This document shows, in pieces, positions 1 to 6,224 of a stretch of 11,707 nt of DNA (positions are counted from its first letter, which is position 1; each line of letters starts with the position of its first letter). Origin of the DNA: JAKPUX01 sp035353815 (GTDB taxonomy: Bacteria; Zhuqueibacterota; Zhuqueibacteria; Residuimicrobiales; Residuimicrobiaceae); the NCBI GenBank assembly GCA_035353815.1, contig DAOQAG010000088.1, forward strand, positions 1 through 11,707, read 5' to 3'. A model generated the notes under the pieces. It saw nothing but the letters and a program-made list of their open reading frames with translations. It ran no database searches and was not told the DNA's origin. The translations under genes and the position numbers were made by a program.

Positions 1-100
<100 letters not shown>

Positions 101-985
101 TCAGGCCGGAGGGGCGTCAACCCGGCAGCGGCTGCGGTGGCACTCCACCGCGATATAGAGCCCGGTCGCCAGCCAGACCAGGCTGAAACCGGTCAGCCGG
201 ACCACCGAGAGCGGCTCATGGTAGACAAAGGCTCCGAGCAGAAACTGCAGCGTCGGCGATAAATATTGGATGAAGGCGAGCTGGCTGTAAGGAATGCGGC
301 GCACCCCCGCGGCAAAAAAGAGCAGCGGCAGCGCCGTCACCGGCCCCGCCACCGCCAGCAGCAGGGTGGTACGCAGGCCGGCATGGCCGAATGCGGCCGT
401 GCCATGCATCTCGAGGAAAAGCAGATAGCCTGCAGCGAGGGGCAGCAGCAGCGCTGTCTCGACCGCCAGACCCTCGAGACTGTTGAGCGGCGCGGTCTTG
501 CGCAGCAGACCGTAGAATGCAAAGGTGAAGGCCAGGGCCAGGGCGATCCACGGCAAGCCGGCTTGATGCACGGCCAGATAGAGCACCCCCAGCGCCGCCA
601 GTCCGACCGCCAGCCAGTGCGCTGGCCGCAGCCGCTCCTGCAGGAAGACGACACCAAGCACGACACTGACGAGGGGGTTGATGAAATAGCCCAGGCTGGC
701 ATCGACCACCCTGTTGGTCTGCACCGCCCAGATGTAGAGCCCCCAATTGACCGAGAGCAGACTGGCGGTCAGCAGGAAAATCGCGGCGTGACGGGGAGTA
801 CGGCGCAGCACGGTGAGGAGGCGGCTTTTTTTCAGCAGCAGCAGGAAAACCACAAAAACCAGCGACCAGGCCATGCGGTGACTGAGGATCTCGAGGGCGG
901 GCACCCCGCCCAGCCATTTCCAGTAGACGGGGAAAAGTCCCCACATGACCAAGGCGATGAGGGAGTAGAGGATGCCCTTTTTCAT
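101..985 (-). CDS. rarD: EamA-family permease, RarD-like (10 TM segments)
   Basis: Encodes a predicted inner-membrane transporter of the drug/metabolite transporter superfamily, RarD subgroup. The substrate is not established for most members; E. coli RarD was named for chloramphenicol resistance. From the ATG at 985 the protein is 294 aa, matching the usual ~295. It is almost wholly hydrophobic helices, about ten, as expected for two EamA repeats. Family-like stretches include SVNWGLYIWAV, ASLGYFINPL and PYSQLAFIQYLSPTLQFLLG. An in-frame start 12 codons upstream exists but adds only an Arg-rich leader inside the preceding gene. The ATG at 983-985 overlaps the TGA of the topoisomerase gene (ATGA, 982-985), so translation is probably coupled, and only a weak GAAGA lies just upstream. 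The end abuts the poly-G tract, but the reading frame closes with its own TGA (101-103) after a normal-length protein. Confidence 0.88.
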   Translation of the reverse strand: MKKGILYSLIALVMWGLFPVYWKWLGGVPALEILSHRMAWSLVFVVFLLLLKKSRLLTVLRRTPRHAAIFLLTASLLSVNWGLYIWAVQTNRVVDASLGYFINPLVSVVLGVVFLQERLRPAHWLAVGLAALGVLYLAVHQAGLPWIALALAFTFAFYGLLRKTAPLNSLEGLAVETALLLPLAAGYLLFLEMHGTAAFGHAGLRTTLLLAVAGPVTALPLLFFAAGVRRIPYSQLAFIQYLSPTLQFLLGAFVYHEPLSVVRLTGFSLVWLATGLYIAVECHRSRCRVDAPPA

Positions 986-2769
986 TCTTCGGCTTCCGGC
1001 TCTTCGCCGGCGCGCACCCACTCGAATTTTCGCTGCAGGTTCTTCGAGTAGTACTTTTTCAGCACGTCATAGTCCACTTCGAGTCCCCAGTTGTAAAAGG
1101 TGCGGGGATCGATATAGGATTTCTGGCTGGTGCCGAGGTTCCAGGTGCGGTTTTTGGAGGCAATGGCCATCTGGGTCTTGAGCTTACCCAGGGCGATGCG
1201 CCTTTTCTCTTCACGCTCCTTGAGCTGGCCGACCTTGCGCATCTGGGCGTCGATCTTGCGCTGAAAGGCCGCGCCAACGCGGGCGCGCTGGTCGGTCTTG
1301 CCGGTCTCGGCCTTGCGCGCCTTCATTTGCTGCCGGAGCTGGGCGACAGCGGCTGACTCTTTTTTGATCAATTCTCCCAGCGCCGCCAGTTCCTTTTGCA
1401 GGACCGATTCACGCTGCTTGAAATTCTCCTTGCGCTGCGCCCAGTTGGCCGGGGCCTTTTTGATATGGTTGCAGAGCATCGCCGCCTCGAGGTTGGCGTT
1501 GACCACCGCCTCCCACTTGAGATGCTCGGGATCCTCGATCACCACGCCCGATTGGGCGAGACTCTCGCGCACCACCGCGGAGGCGTGATGGGTACGGAAG
1601 ACCTTAGCGGTCAGCCCTGGCAGCACCTCGGAGAGGAAGGCGTTGACATTGCGGCTGGAGACATCCGGGAAAAGCTGCGGCTTGCTATAGGCGGCGTTTT
1701 TGACCTTGCCGCCGCCGGCGGTCGGCCGCGCCTCGCGCTCGAGTTCCTCGAGATTGCGGCGGACGTTTTCCGGCAGGGAGAGCTTTTTATTCCACAACAC
1801 GGAGTCCTTGCCGAGGAAGCGGAACTCCGCGGTGCCGTCGGGCAGCAGCTTGACGTGCTCGGGACGCAACGTGGTGGCGCCGACAGTGTCGGCCTCATCC
1901 GGGTCCTTTTCGTCGCCGACGCGGAGGCAGAGGGTGTCGATGAGGAAGCAGGCGGTGGCGATCATGCGGCGGCGCGGGTTCTCCGAATCGAGGCCGCGCT
2001 GGATGTAGGCGCGGACGGCTTTTATCTGCTCCTCGAGCTCGATCGCCTTGCTGAATTTCTGCTCCTCGCGCGCCTGCTTGATCGGGGCGCTGTCGTGCAG
2101 CCAGATATACTTGATCTTGCCGGTGAGCTTGTCCGGCCAGCGTGCCACCCAGAGGCTCTCGGGCTGCCAGACGATCTCGGCCCATGCGCCCTCCGGCACC
2201 GGCGCGTCGGGGCTGAGGTTGAGGGTGATGTCGCTTTTGCCGGCCCCCTCCTTCCATCGGCCGCGCAGCGGATGTTTGCCGCGTCCCATGAAAATACCGC
2301 TCGGTTCGACAAGATAGCCGGCCAGTTCGATGCGCTCGCCGTCGGCCTGGGCATGGCCGTAGATCTCCTTGAGCTCGTCGCGGACGGCCTTGCGACGGGC
2401 GGCCAGCTCCTTGCGCTCCTCTTTGGTCATGGATTCCCGCGCCATGCGTTCACGCGCGACGACCGCGATGACCTCCTGGAAATCAACCTCGCCGGGCTTG
2501 AGCGCCGGCTCGACCTTGAGGGCCTTGCTAAAGTCGGTGAAAAAATTGCGGCAAAAAACGGCATCCTCGACATATTCCGTTCCGATCTTTTTGACCCAGG
2601 CCAGAGCCATCTCCTCCTGCCCGGGCGTCAGCCGATGGCTGATGCCGCGAAAATGGATGGTCAGTTCCTGATAGGCCGGGGGATCGGGAACGATTACCCC
2701 TTTATGAATGAGCTGGTGCAGCAAATCACTATTTCCTCTGGTTTTAGCCAATCTTGCAGGGGGCAGCAC
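982..2769 (-). CDS. DNA topoisomerase IB, large eukaryotic nuclear type
   Basis: Predicted type IB topoisomerase that relaxes supercoils by transient nicking through a 3'-phosphotyrosyl link. The 595-aa product aligns by eye across the human TOP1 core rather than to the short poxvirus-like enzyme usual in bacteria. The N-terminal core spans about residues 20-240, with HKG-PPY, RKNFF-like CRNFFTDF and GRGKHP (162-167). The catalytic domain spans about 240-436, a Lys/Arg/Glu-rich coiled-coil linker about 440-541, and the C-terminal Tyr domain 542-595. The five catalytic residues match human R488, K532, R590, H632 and Y723: R283 (LCLRVG), K321 (FLGKDS), R392 (AKVFRTHHAS), H435 (LCNH) and Y552 (LGTSQKSYIDPR). 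The residue before the Tyr is Ser551, where human has Asn722. The annotated start is a GTG with no good ribosome site. A TTG at 2724 (codon 16) sits 9 nt after AGAGGA and is a credible alternative that keeps the whole conserved core. The gene leads a two-gene unit with the permease and is divergent from porX. Confidence 0.93.
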   Translation of the reverse strand: MLPPARLAKTRGNSDLLHQLIHKGVIVPDPPAYQELTIHFRGISHRLTPGQEEMALAWVKKIGTEYVEDAVFCRNFFTDFSKALKVEPALKPGEVDFQEVIAVVARERMARESMTKEERKELAARRKAVRDELKEIYGHAQADGERIELAGYLVEPSGIFMGRGKHPLRGRWKEGAGKSDITLNLSPDAPVPEGAWAEIVWQPESLWVARWPDKLTGKIKYIWLHDSAPIKQAREEQKFSKAIELEEQIKAVRAYIQRGLDSENPRRRMIATACFLIDTLCLRVGDEKDPDEADTVGATTLRPEHVKLLPDGTAEFRFLGKDSVLWNKKLSLPENVRRNLEELEREARPTAGGGKVKNAAYSKPQLFPDVSSRNVNAFLSEVLPGLTAKVFRTHHASAVVRESLAQSGVVIEDPEHLKWEAVVNANLEAAMLCNHIKKAPANWAQRKENFKQRESVLQKELAALGELIKKESAAVAQLRQQMKARKAETGKTDQRARVGAAFQRKIDAQMRKVGQLKEREEKRRIALGKLKTQMAIASKNRTWNLGTSQKSYIDPRTFYNWGLEVDYDVLKKYYSKNLQRKFEWVRAGEEPEAEE

Positions 2770-2804
2770 AGCGGCGACCCCAGGCGAAAATTTTTATAGC
2801 TTAT

Positions 2805-2833
2805 AAAATAATGCATTCTTTTTTTTATAGCAA
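2805..2833 (-). promoter_or_regulatory. Candidate topoisomerase-operon promoter
   Basis: Read on the minus strand, TTGCTA (2833-2828) and TATTTT (2810-2805) are separated by exactly 17 nt. Each matches four of six sigma-70 consensus positions. Transcription would start near 2797, giving a leader of about 28 nt to the GTG start or about 73 nt to the alternative TTG start at 2724. The TTTATA inverted repeat (2793-2807) overlaps the -10, so a protein bound there could block this promoter. Confidence 0.3.
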
Positions 2834-2871
2834 GCTAAAAAGCTGAGGAGCAGGTAAAAAGATAAAAAGGA

Positions 2872-2912
2872 TTGACACTCTGCTTTAAATTGATTACTTT
2901 TCTTGTTATGAT
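2872..2912 (+). promoter_or_regulatory. Candidate porX promoter
   Basis: A perfect TTGACA (-35 consensus) lies at 2872-2877. With a 17-nt spacer the -10 would be TACTTT (2895-2900), a weak match. A better -10, TATGAT (2907-2912), is 29 nt from TTGACA but 17 nt from TTTAAA (2884-2889). Either would place transcription start 10-25 nt before the AGGAGG ribosome site (2921-2926) that precedes the GTG start at 2931. FCB bacteria often use different promoter consensus sequences, so the sigma-70-style reading is tentative. Confidence 0.4.
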
Positions 2913-2930
2913 AAAGGTGCAGGAGGCATC

Positions 2931-4493
2931 GTGACGGATGACAAGGGGCTGATCCTGTGGGTTGATGACGAGATCGACCTGCTGCGGCCGCATGTCCTTT
3001 TCCTCGAGGAAAAGGGCTATACAGTAACCACCGTGACCAACGCCGAAGATGCACTCGAGCTGGTGCGTAATTCGACTTTTGATCTGGTGCTGCTCGACGA
3101 GATGCTCAACGGCATGGACGGCCTCTCCGCGCTCACCGAATTCAAGAACATCCGCCCCGGCCTGCCGGTGATCATGGTCACCAAAAACGAAGAGGAGTCG
3201 CTGATGGAGCAAGCCATCGGCGGCAAGATCGACGATTACCTCACCAAGCCGGTCAACCCCAGCCAGATCCTCCTGGTCTGCAAGAAAATCCTCGAACGCC
3301 GCAAGATCGCCGGGGAGCGCATCTCCCGCGACTATACCTCCGAGTTCAATCAAATCGCCTTGCGCCTGATGAGCGGCATGACCTGGCAGGACTGGATCGA
3401 GGTCCACCTCCGCCTGTGCGAATATGATATCGAGCTTGATCAACATCCCGACCTCGGCCTGAAGCAGATCCTCTATGACCAGAAGCGGGAGTGTAATGCC
3501 GAATTCGGCCGTTTCATCGAGAAAAACTATCTCTCCTGGCTCACCGCCAAAGAAGCGCCGCCGCTCTCGGTGAATATCGTCCCGCAGTATGTCCTGCCGC
3601 ATGTGCGCGCCGGGCGACACACCCTCCTGCTGGTTCTCGACAACCTGCGGCTCGACCAGTGGCTGGTCGTGGAGCCGCTGCTGCGCGATTATTTCAATGT
3701 GCAGCGCGACTATTATTTCTCCATCCTCCCCACGGCCACGCCCTATGCGCGCAACGCCATTTTCAGCGGACTATTTCCGAGCGAGATCGAGCGGCTGATG
3801 CCCGAACTCTGGGCCCAGGGGGATGAAAATGATGACCTCAGCTGCAACCGCTTCGAAAGCCAACTGCTCGAGCAGCAGCTGCGCCGCGCCGGCCTCGATC
3901 TCAAGCCAAGCCCCAAGTATGCCAAGGTCCTTGACATGCAGGAGCACCGCCTCATCGCCCGCAAGATCCAGGAGTTCGGCGACCTGCCGCTCTCGGCGAT
4001 CGTGCTGAATTTCGTCGACATCCTTGCGCATTCGCGCAGCTCTTCCGAATTGATCAAGGAGATGGTCCCGAATGAGGCCGCCTTCCGCTCGATGACCAAA
4101 AGCTGGCTCGAGCACTCGCACATGTTCCTCGCCCTGCAGCAGCTGGCGCAGGCGGGCAATACCGTCATCATCACCTCCGATCACGGCAGCATCCGCGGCC
4201 TGCGCGGCGCCAGGGTGATTGGCGACCGCGAGACCTCGACCAGCCTGCGCTACAAATACGGGCGCAATATCAAGGCGGACGCCAAGAATGCCATGATCAT
4301 CCGCGATCCGCGCGCCTACAAGCTGCCGGTGCGCGGCGTCAATACCAATTATCTGATCGCCAAGGAAGATTTTTATTTCGTCTATCCAACCAACTACCAT
4401 TATTACCTGAATTATTACGCCGACAGTTTCCAGCACGGCGGCATTTCGCTGGAGGAGATGGTTCTGCCGGTCATCACCCTGGAACCCAAATAG
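2931..4493 (+). CDS. porX: PorX-like response regulator with PglZ phosphodiesterase domain
   Basis: Cytoplasmic two-domain regulator. In Porphyromonas gingivalis, PorX is phosphorylated by the kinase PorY, acts on expression of type IX secretion genes and has a zinc-dependent PglZ phosphodiesterase domain. The 520-aa product matches that length. Residues 1-125 form a receiver: acidic pair D12/D13 in ILWVDDEIDLL, phospho-acceptor D56 (LLDEML), T84 and K106 (LTKP). Residues ~130-215 form a helical middle. Residues ~225-520 form the alkaline-phosphatase-like PglZ domain with likely metal/catalytic residues D237 (LDNLRLDQW), T268/T270 (LPTATPYARNAIFSG), D363 and H367 (VDILAH), D417/H418 (SDHGS) and H502 (QHGG). 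The GTG start is set by AGGAGG (2921-2926). No partner kinase or T9SS structural gene lies in the window. It is the first gene of the plus-strand operon. Identity is strong; the T9SS role in this organism is inference. Confidence 0.92.
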   Translation: MTDDKGLILWVDDEIDLLRPHVLFLEEKGYTVTTVTNAEDALELVRNSTFDLVLLDEMLNGMDGLSALTEFKNIRPGLPVIMVTKNEEESLMEQAIGGKIDDYLTKPVNPSQILLVCKKILERRKIAGERISRDYTSEFNQIALRLMSGMTWQDWIEVHLRLCEYDIELDQHPDLGLKQILYDQKRECNAEFGRFIEKNYLSWLTAKEAPPLSVNIVPQYVLPHVRAGRHTLLLVLDNLRLDQWLVVEPLLRDYFNVQRDYYFSILPTATPYARNAIFSGLFPSEIERLMPELWAQGDENDDLSCNRFESQLLEQQLRRAGLDLKPSPKYAKVLDMQEHRLIARKIQEFGDLPLSAIVLNFVDILAHSRSSSELIKEMVPNEAAFRSMTKSWLEHSHMFLALQQLAQAGNTVIITSDHGSIRGLRGARVIGDRETSTSLRYKYGRNIKADAKNAMIIRDPRAYKLPVRGVNTNYLIAKEDFYFVYPTNYHYYLNYYADSFQHGGISLEEMVLPVITLEPK

Positions 4494-4506
4494 GTAGCGC
4501 AGCAGC

Positions 4507-5013
4507 GTGCAGGACGAACATTACCGGCTGGTGGAGAGCAAGGTCAGCCGGGGCGCCGCGGAGACCCGGGACTATGGCATCCGCCTTGCCGCGGCCCTGG
4601 AACCGGGCAGCGTGCTGATCTTCACCGGCAACCTCGGCGCCGGCAAAACCACCCTGATCCAGGGCATCTGCGCGGGGCTGGCGGTGACGGAGACCGTGAC
4701 CAGTCCCACCTTTACCCTGATCAATGAGTATCGCGGCCGGCTGCCGGTCTATCATTTCGACTTTTACCGTCTGCACGCGGCTGCCGAGCTGCACGATCTC
4801 GGACTCGAGGAGTATCTCGATGGCGAGGGCATCTGCCTGATCGAGTGGCCCGAGCTGATCGAGGATTGGCTGACGCCGGGACATACCCGGATGCAGCTCT
4901 CCCACGGCATTGAGGCCGCGGCGAAAATCGGGAAACTGCAGTCAGACGCTGTGCCGCTCACCGCCGAGGTACGTTTGATCGAGGTCTATCGTCATGAACC
5001 TGCTGGCTATTGA
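4507..5013 (+). CDS. tsaE: TsaE, ATPase of the t6A tRNA-modification complex
   Basis: TsaE binds and hydrolyses ATP to support the TsaB-TsaD-TsaE complex that moves threonylcarbamoyl onto A37 of ANN-decoding tRNAs. The 168-aa product has the P-loop GNLGAGKTT (41-49, Lys47), the switch-like TSPTFTLINEY (65-75), HFDFYRL (83-89) and EWPE (113-116), all typical of the family. It is slightly longer than the usual ~150 aa because of its C-terminal end, which overlaps tsaB by 20 nt. The start is a GTG 13 nt after the porX stop with no convincing ribosome site, suggesting translation coupled to porX. A GTG at codon 9 is a possible later start. Placement next to porX resembles an arrangement I recall from Bacteroidota genomes. 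Confidence 0.93.
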   Translation: MQDEHYRLVESKVSRGAAETRDYGIRLAAALEPGSVLIFTGNLGAGKTTLIQGICAGLAVTETVTSPTFTLINEYRGRLPVYHFDFYRLHAAAELHDLGLEEYLDGEGICLIEWPELIEDWLTPGHTRMQLSHGIEAAAKIGKLQSDAVPLTAEVRLIEVYRHEPAGY

Positions 5014-5683
5014 AACCGCCACCCCGATCTGCGCTGCGGCGCTGACGCAAGGCGAGGCGCTGGTTGTGGAGTACCGCGCGGCCCTGAAGAACTCCCATGG
5101 CCGGCTGCTGACGCGGGCGGTAGATGCCCTGCTGGCGGACGCCGGCTGGCGAATGTCCGACCTCGATGCGGTGGCCGTCTCCATCGGCCCGGGCTCCTTC
5201 ACCGGACTGCGCATCGGACTCGCCTTCGCCAAGGGCATTGCCATGGCGCAGGAGATCCCGCTGGTCGCTGTGCCGACGCTCGCGGCCCTGGCCGCACAGG
5301 CGCCGGTCGCGCAGGGGCTGATTGCCGCGCTGCTGCGCTCGCGCGCTGACGAGTATTACCTCGGTCTGTATGAACGCAGCGACAAGGGCGATGTGCCGCA
5401 GCCGGAGGTTCGCATCTTTCGTTGGCCTGAGCTGGCCGCTGAGGTGCCGCCCGAGGCCTTGCTGATCGGCCAGAGCCCGCAGCATCCGCTGCCCGCGGGA
5501 TATCATGCGGCCCCGGCCTGGCGCGCCTTGCTCAGCGCCCATACGATTGCGCGGCTGGGCTGCCGGCTGCTGGAGCGGGACCAGGGTGAAAAACCGGATC
5601 TGCTTGAGCCGCTCTATCTGCAGGAATTTGTCGTCGGCAAGCCCAAAAAAGCGGTCTTCTCGCCGGACGATCATGTTCGCTGA
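4994..5683 (+). CDS. tsaB: TsaB, t6A tRNA-modification complex scaffold subunit
   Basis: TsaB is the catalytically inactive, ASKHA-fold partner of TsaD in bacterial t6A synthesis and bridges TsaD and TsaE. The 229-aa protein has the N-terminal strand LLAIETAT (3-10), NSHGRLL (33-39), the signature GPGSFTGLRIG (65-75) and a C-terminal PLYLQ (206-210), and matches the family length. The ATG at 4994 follows GAGG (4981-4984) by 9 nt and lies inside the last codons of tsaE. The 3' end overlaps rimI by 11 nt. TsaC and TsaD are not in the window and must be encoded elsewhere. Confidence 0.93.
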   Translation: MNLLAIETATPICAAALTQGEALVVEYRAALKNSHGRLLTRAVDALLADAGWRMSDLDAVAVSIGPGSFTGLRIGLAFAKGIAMAQEIPLVAVPTLAALAAQAPVAQGLIAALLRSRADEYYLGLYERSDKGDVPQPEVRIFRWPELAAEVPPEALLIGQSPQHPLPAGYHAAPAWRALLSAHTIARLGCRLLERDQGEKPDLLEPLYLQEFVVGKPKKAVFSPDDHVR

Positions 5684-6212
5684 TGCCTTTGCTCCCGGGG
5701 TAGTGCGGCTCCCCGGATCCGGAGAGAGCTGGCCGTATCGCGCCATGCGCGAAGAGGATCTGGATCAGGTCGTGCGCATCGAAGAGCAGCTCTTCCGCTC
5801 GGCGTGGACCCGGGAGATGTTCCGCGAGGACCTCGATCAGGAGTACGCCTGCAGTCTTGTCCTGCTGGATGGGGAGGTCGTAGCGGCCTATATGATCACC
5901 TATCTGGTGGCGGATGAGATGCACATCGCCAACGTCGCGGTAGCTCCGGAATATCAACGGCGCGGCATCGGTTATGCTTTTTTATTACTCCTTTTGAGAG
6001 CGGGCCGGGAGATGGGCTTTTATCTCGCTCATCTCGAGGTCCGGCGCAGCAATAGCGCTGCCATCGCGCTCTACGACAAGCTGGGATTCACGCAGGTCGG
6101 ATTGCGCAAGGGGTATTACGAGGTCGAGAACGAAGATGCGGTGCTGATGAGCTGCCTGATCCAGGCCAATCCCCTTCTCGAGATAGTGGATCCGCCGTCC
6201 GAAACAGAGTAG
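5673..6212 (+). CDS. rimI: RimI-like GNAT N-acetyltransferase
   Basis: GNAT enzyme expected to acetylate the N-terminus of ribosomal protein S18 or other proteins using acetyl-CoA. From the ATG at 5673 it is 179 aa. The GNAT core begins near YRAMREEDLDQV (23-34), so the later ATG at 5745 would cut the first strand. Acetyl-CoA-binding motif A is VAVAPEYQRRGIG (88-100). Motif B-like LEVRRSNSAAIALYDKLGF (121-139) carries the expected E122 and Y134 (compare the E. coli RimI catalytic Glu and Tyr). The first ~20 residues and last ~20 (after SCLIQ) extend beyond the usual ~150-aa protein and look unstructured. The frame stays open another 56 codons upstream inside tsaB, but nothing there resembles the family. 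The start overlaps tsaB by 11 nt with a weak ribosome site. The tsaB-rimI pairing is common in bacteria. Confidence 0.87.
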   Translation: MFADAFAPGVVRLPGSGESWPYRAMREEDLDQVVRIEEQLFRSAWTREMFREDLDQEYACSLVLLDGEVVAAYMITYLVADEMHIANVAVAPEYQRRGIGYAFLLLLLRAGREMGFYLAHLEVRRSNSAAIALYDKLGFTQVGLRKGYYEVENEDAVLMSCLIQANPLLEIVDPPSETE

Positions 6213-6224
6213 CAAGGAGTCGTT

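Larger units (their letters stand above)
2770..2930. promoter_or_regulatory. AT-rich divergent intergenic region with candidate operator
   Basis: This 161-base gap separates the divergent topoisomerase and porX genes and is far more AT-rich than the coding sequence around it. It holds a perfect 6-bp inverted repeat, TTTATA-gct-TATAAA (2793-2807), and a direct repeat TTTTTATAGC (2791-2800 and 2822-2831). These are plausible protein-binding or promoter elements. No RNA gene and no rho-independent terminator were seen. Confidence 0.6.

Noticed and set aside
101..985. Permease gene truncated by the contig edge
   Set aside because: It ends at its own TGA after 294 aa, the normal family length, so it appears complete despite the poly-G tract next to it.
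1396..2799. 467-codon open frame on the plus strand opposite the topoisomerase gene
   Set aside because: It is fully antisense to a gene with strong family motifs and has no recognisable domain; long antisense frames are common in GC-rich DNA.
2835..3620. 261-codon minus-strand frame over the 5' part of porX and the intergenic region
   Set aside because: Mirror frame of the receiver domain codons with no family resemblance. It would also run through the AT-rich divergent region without a ribosome site.
2931..4493. PglZ domain as a sign of a BREX phage-defence locus
   Set aside because: BREX PglZ proteins lie with brxC, brxL or pglX-type genes and lack an N-terminal receiver. This one has the PorX receiver-PglZ architecture and housekeeping neighbours.
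5505..5672. Upstream extension of the rimI reading frame inside tsaB
   Set aside because: The extra 56 codons are Arg/Ser/Cys-rich out-of-frame tsaB sequence with no similarity to GNAT proteins; the ATG at 5673 gives a normal domain start.
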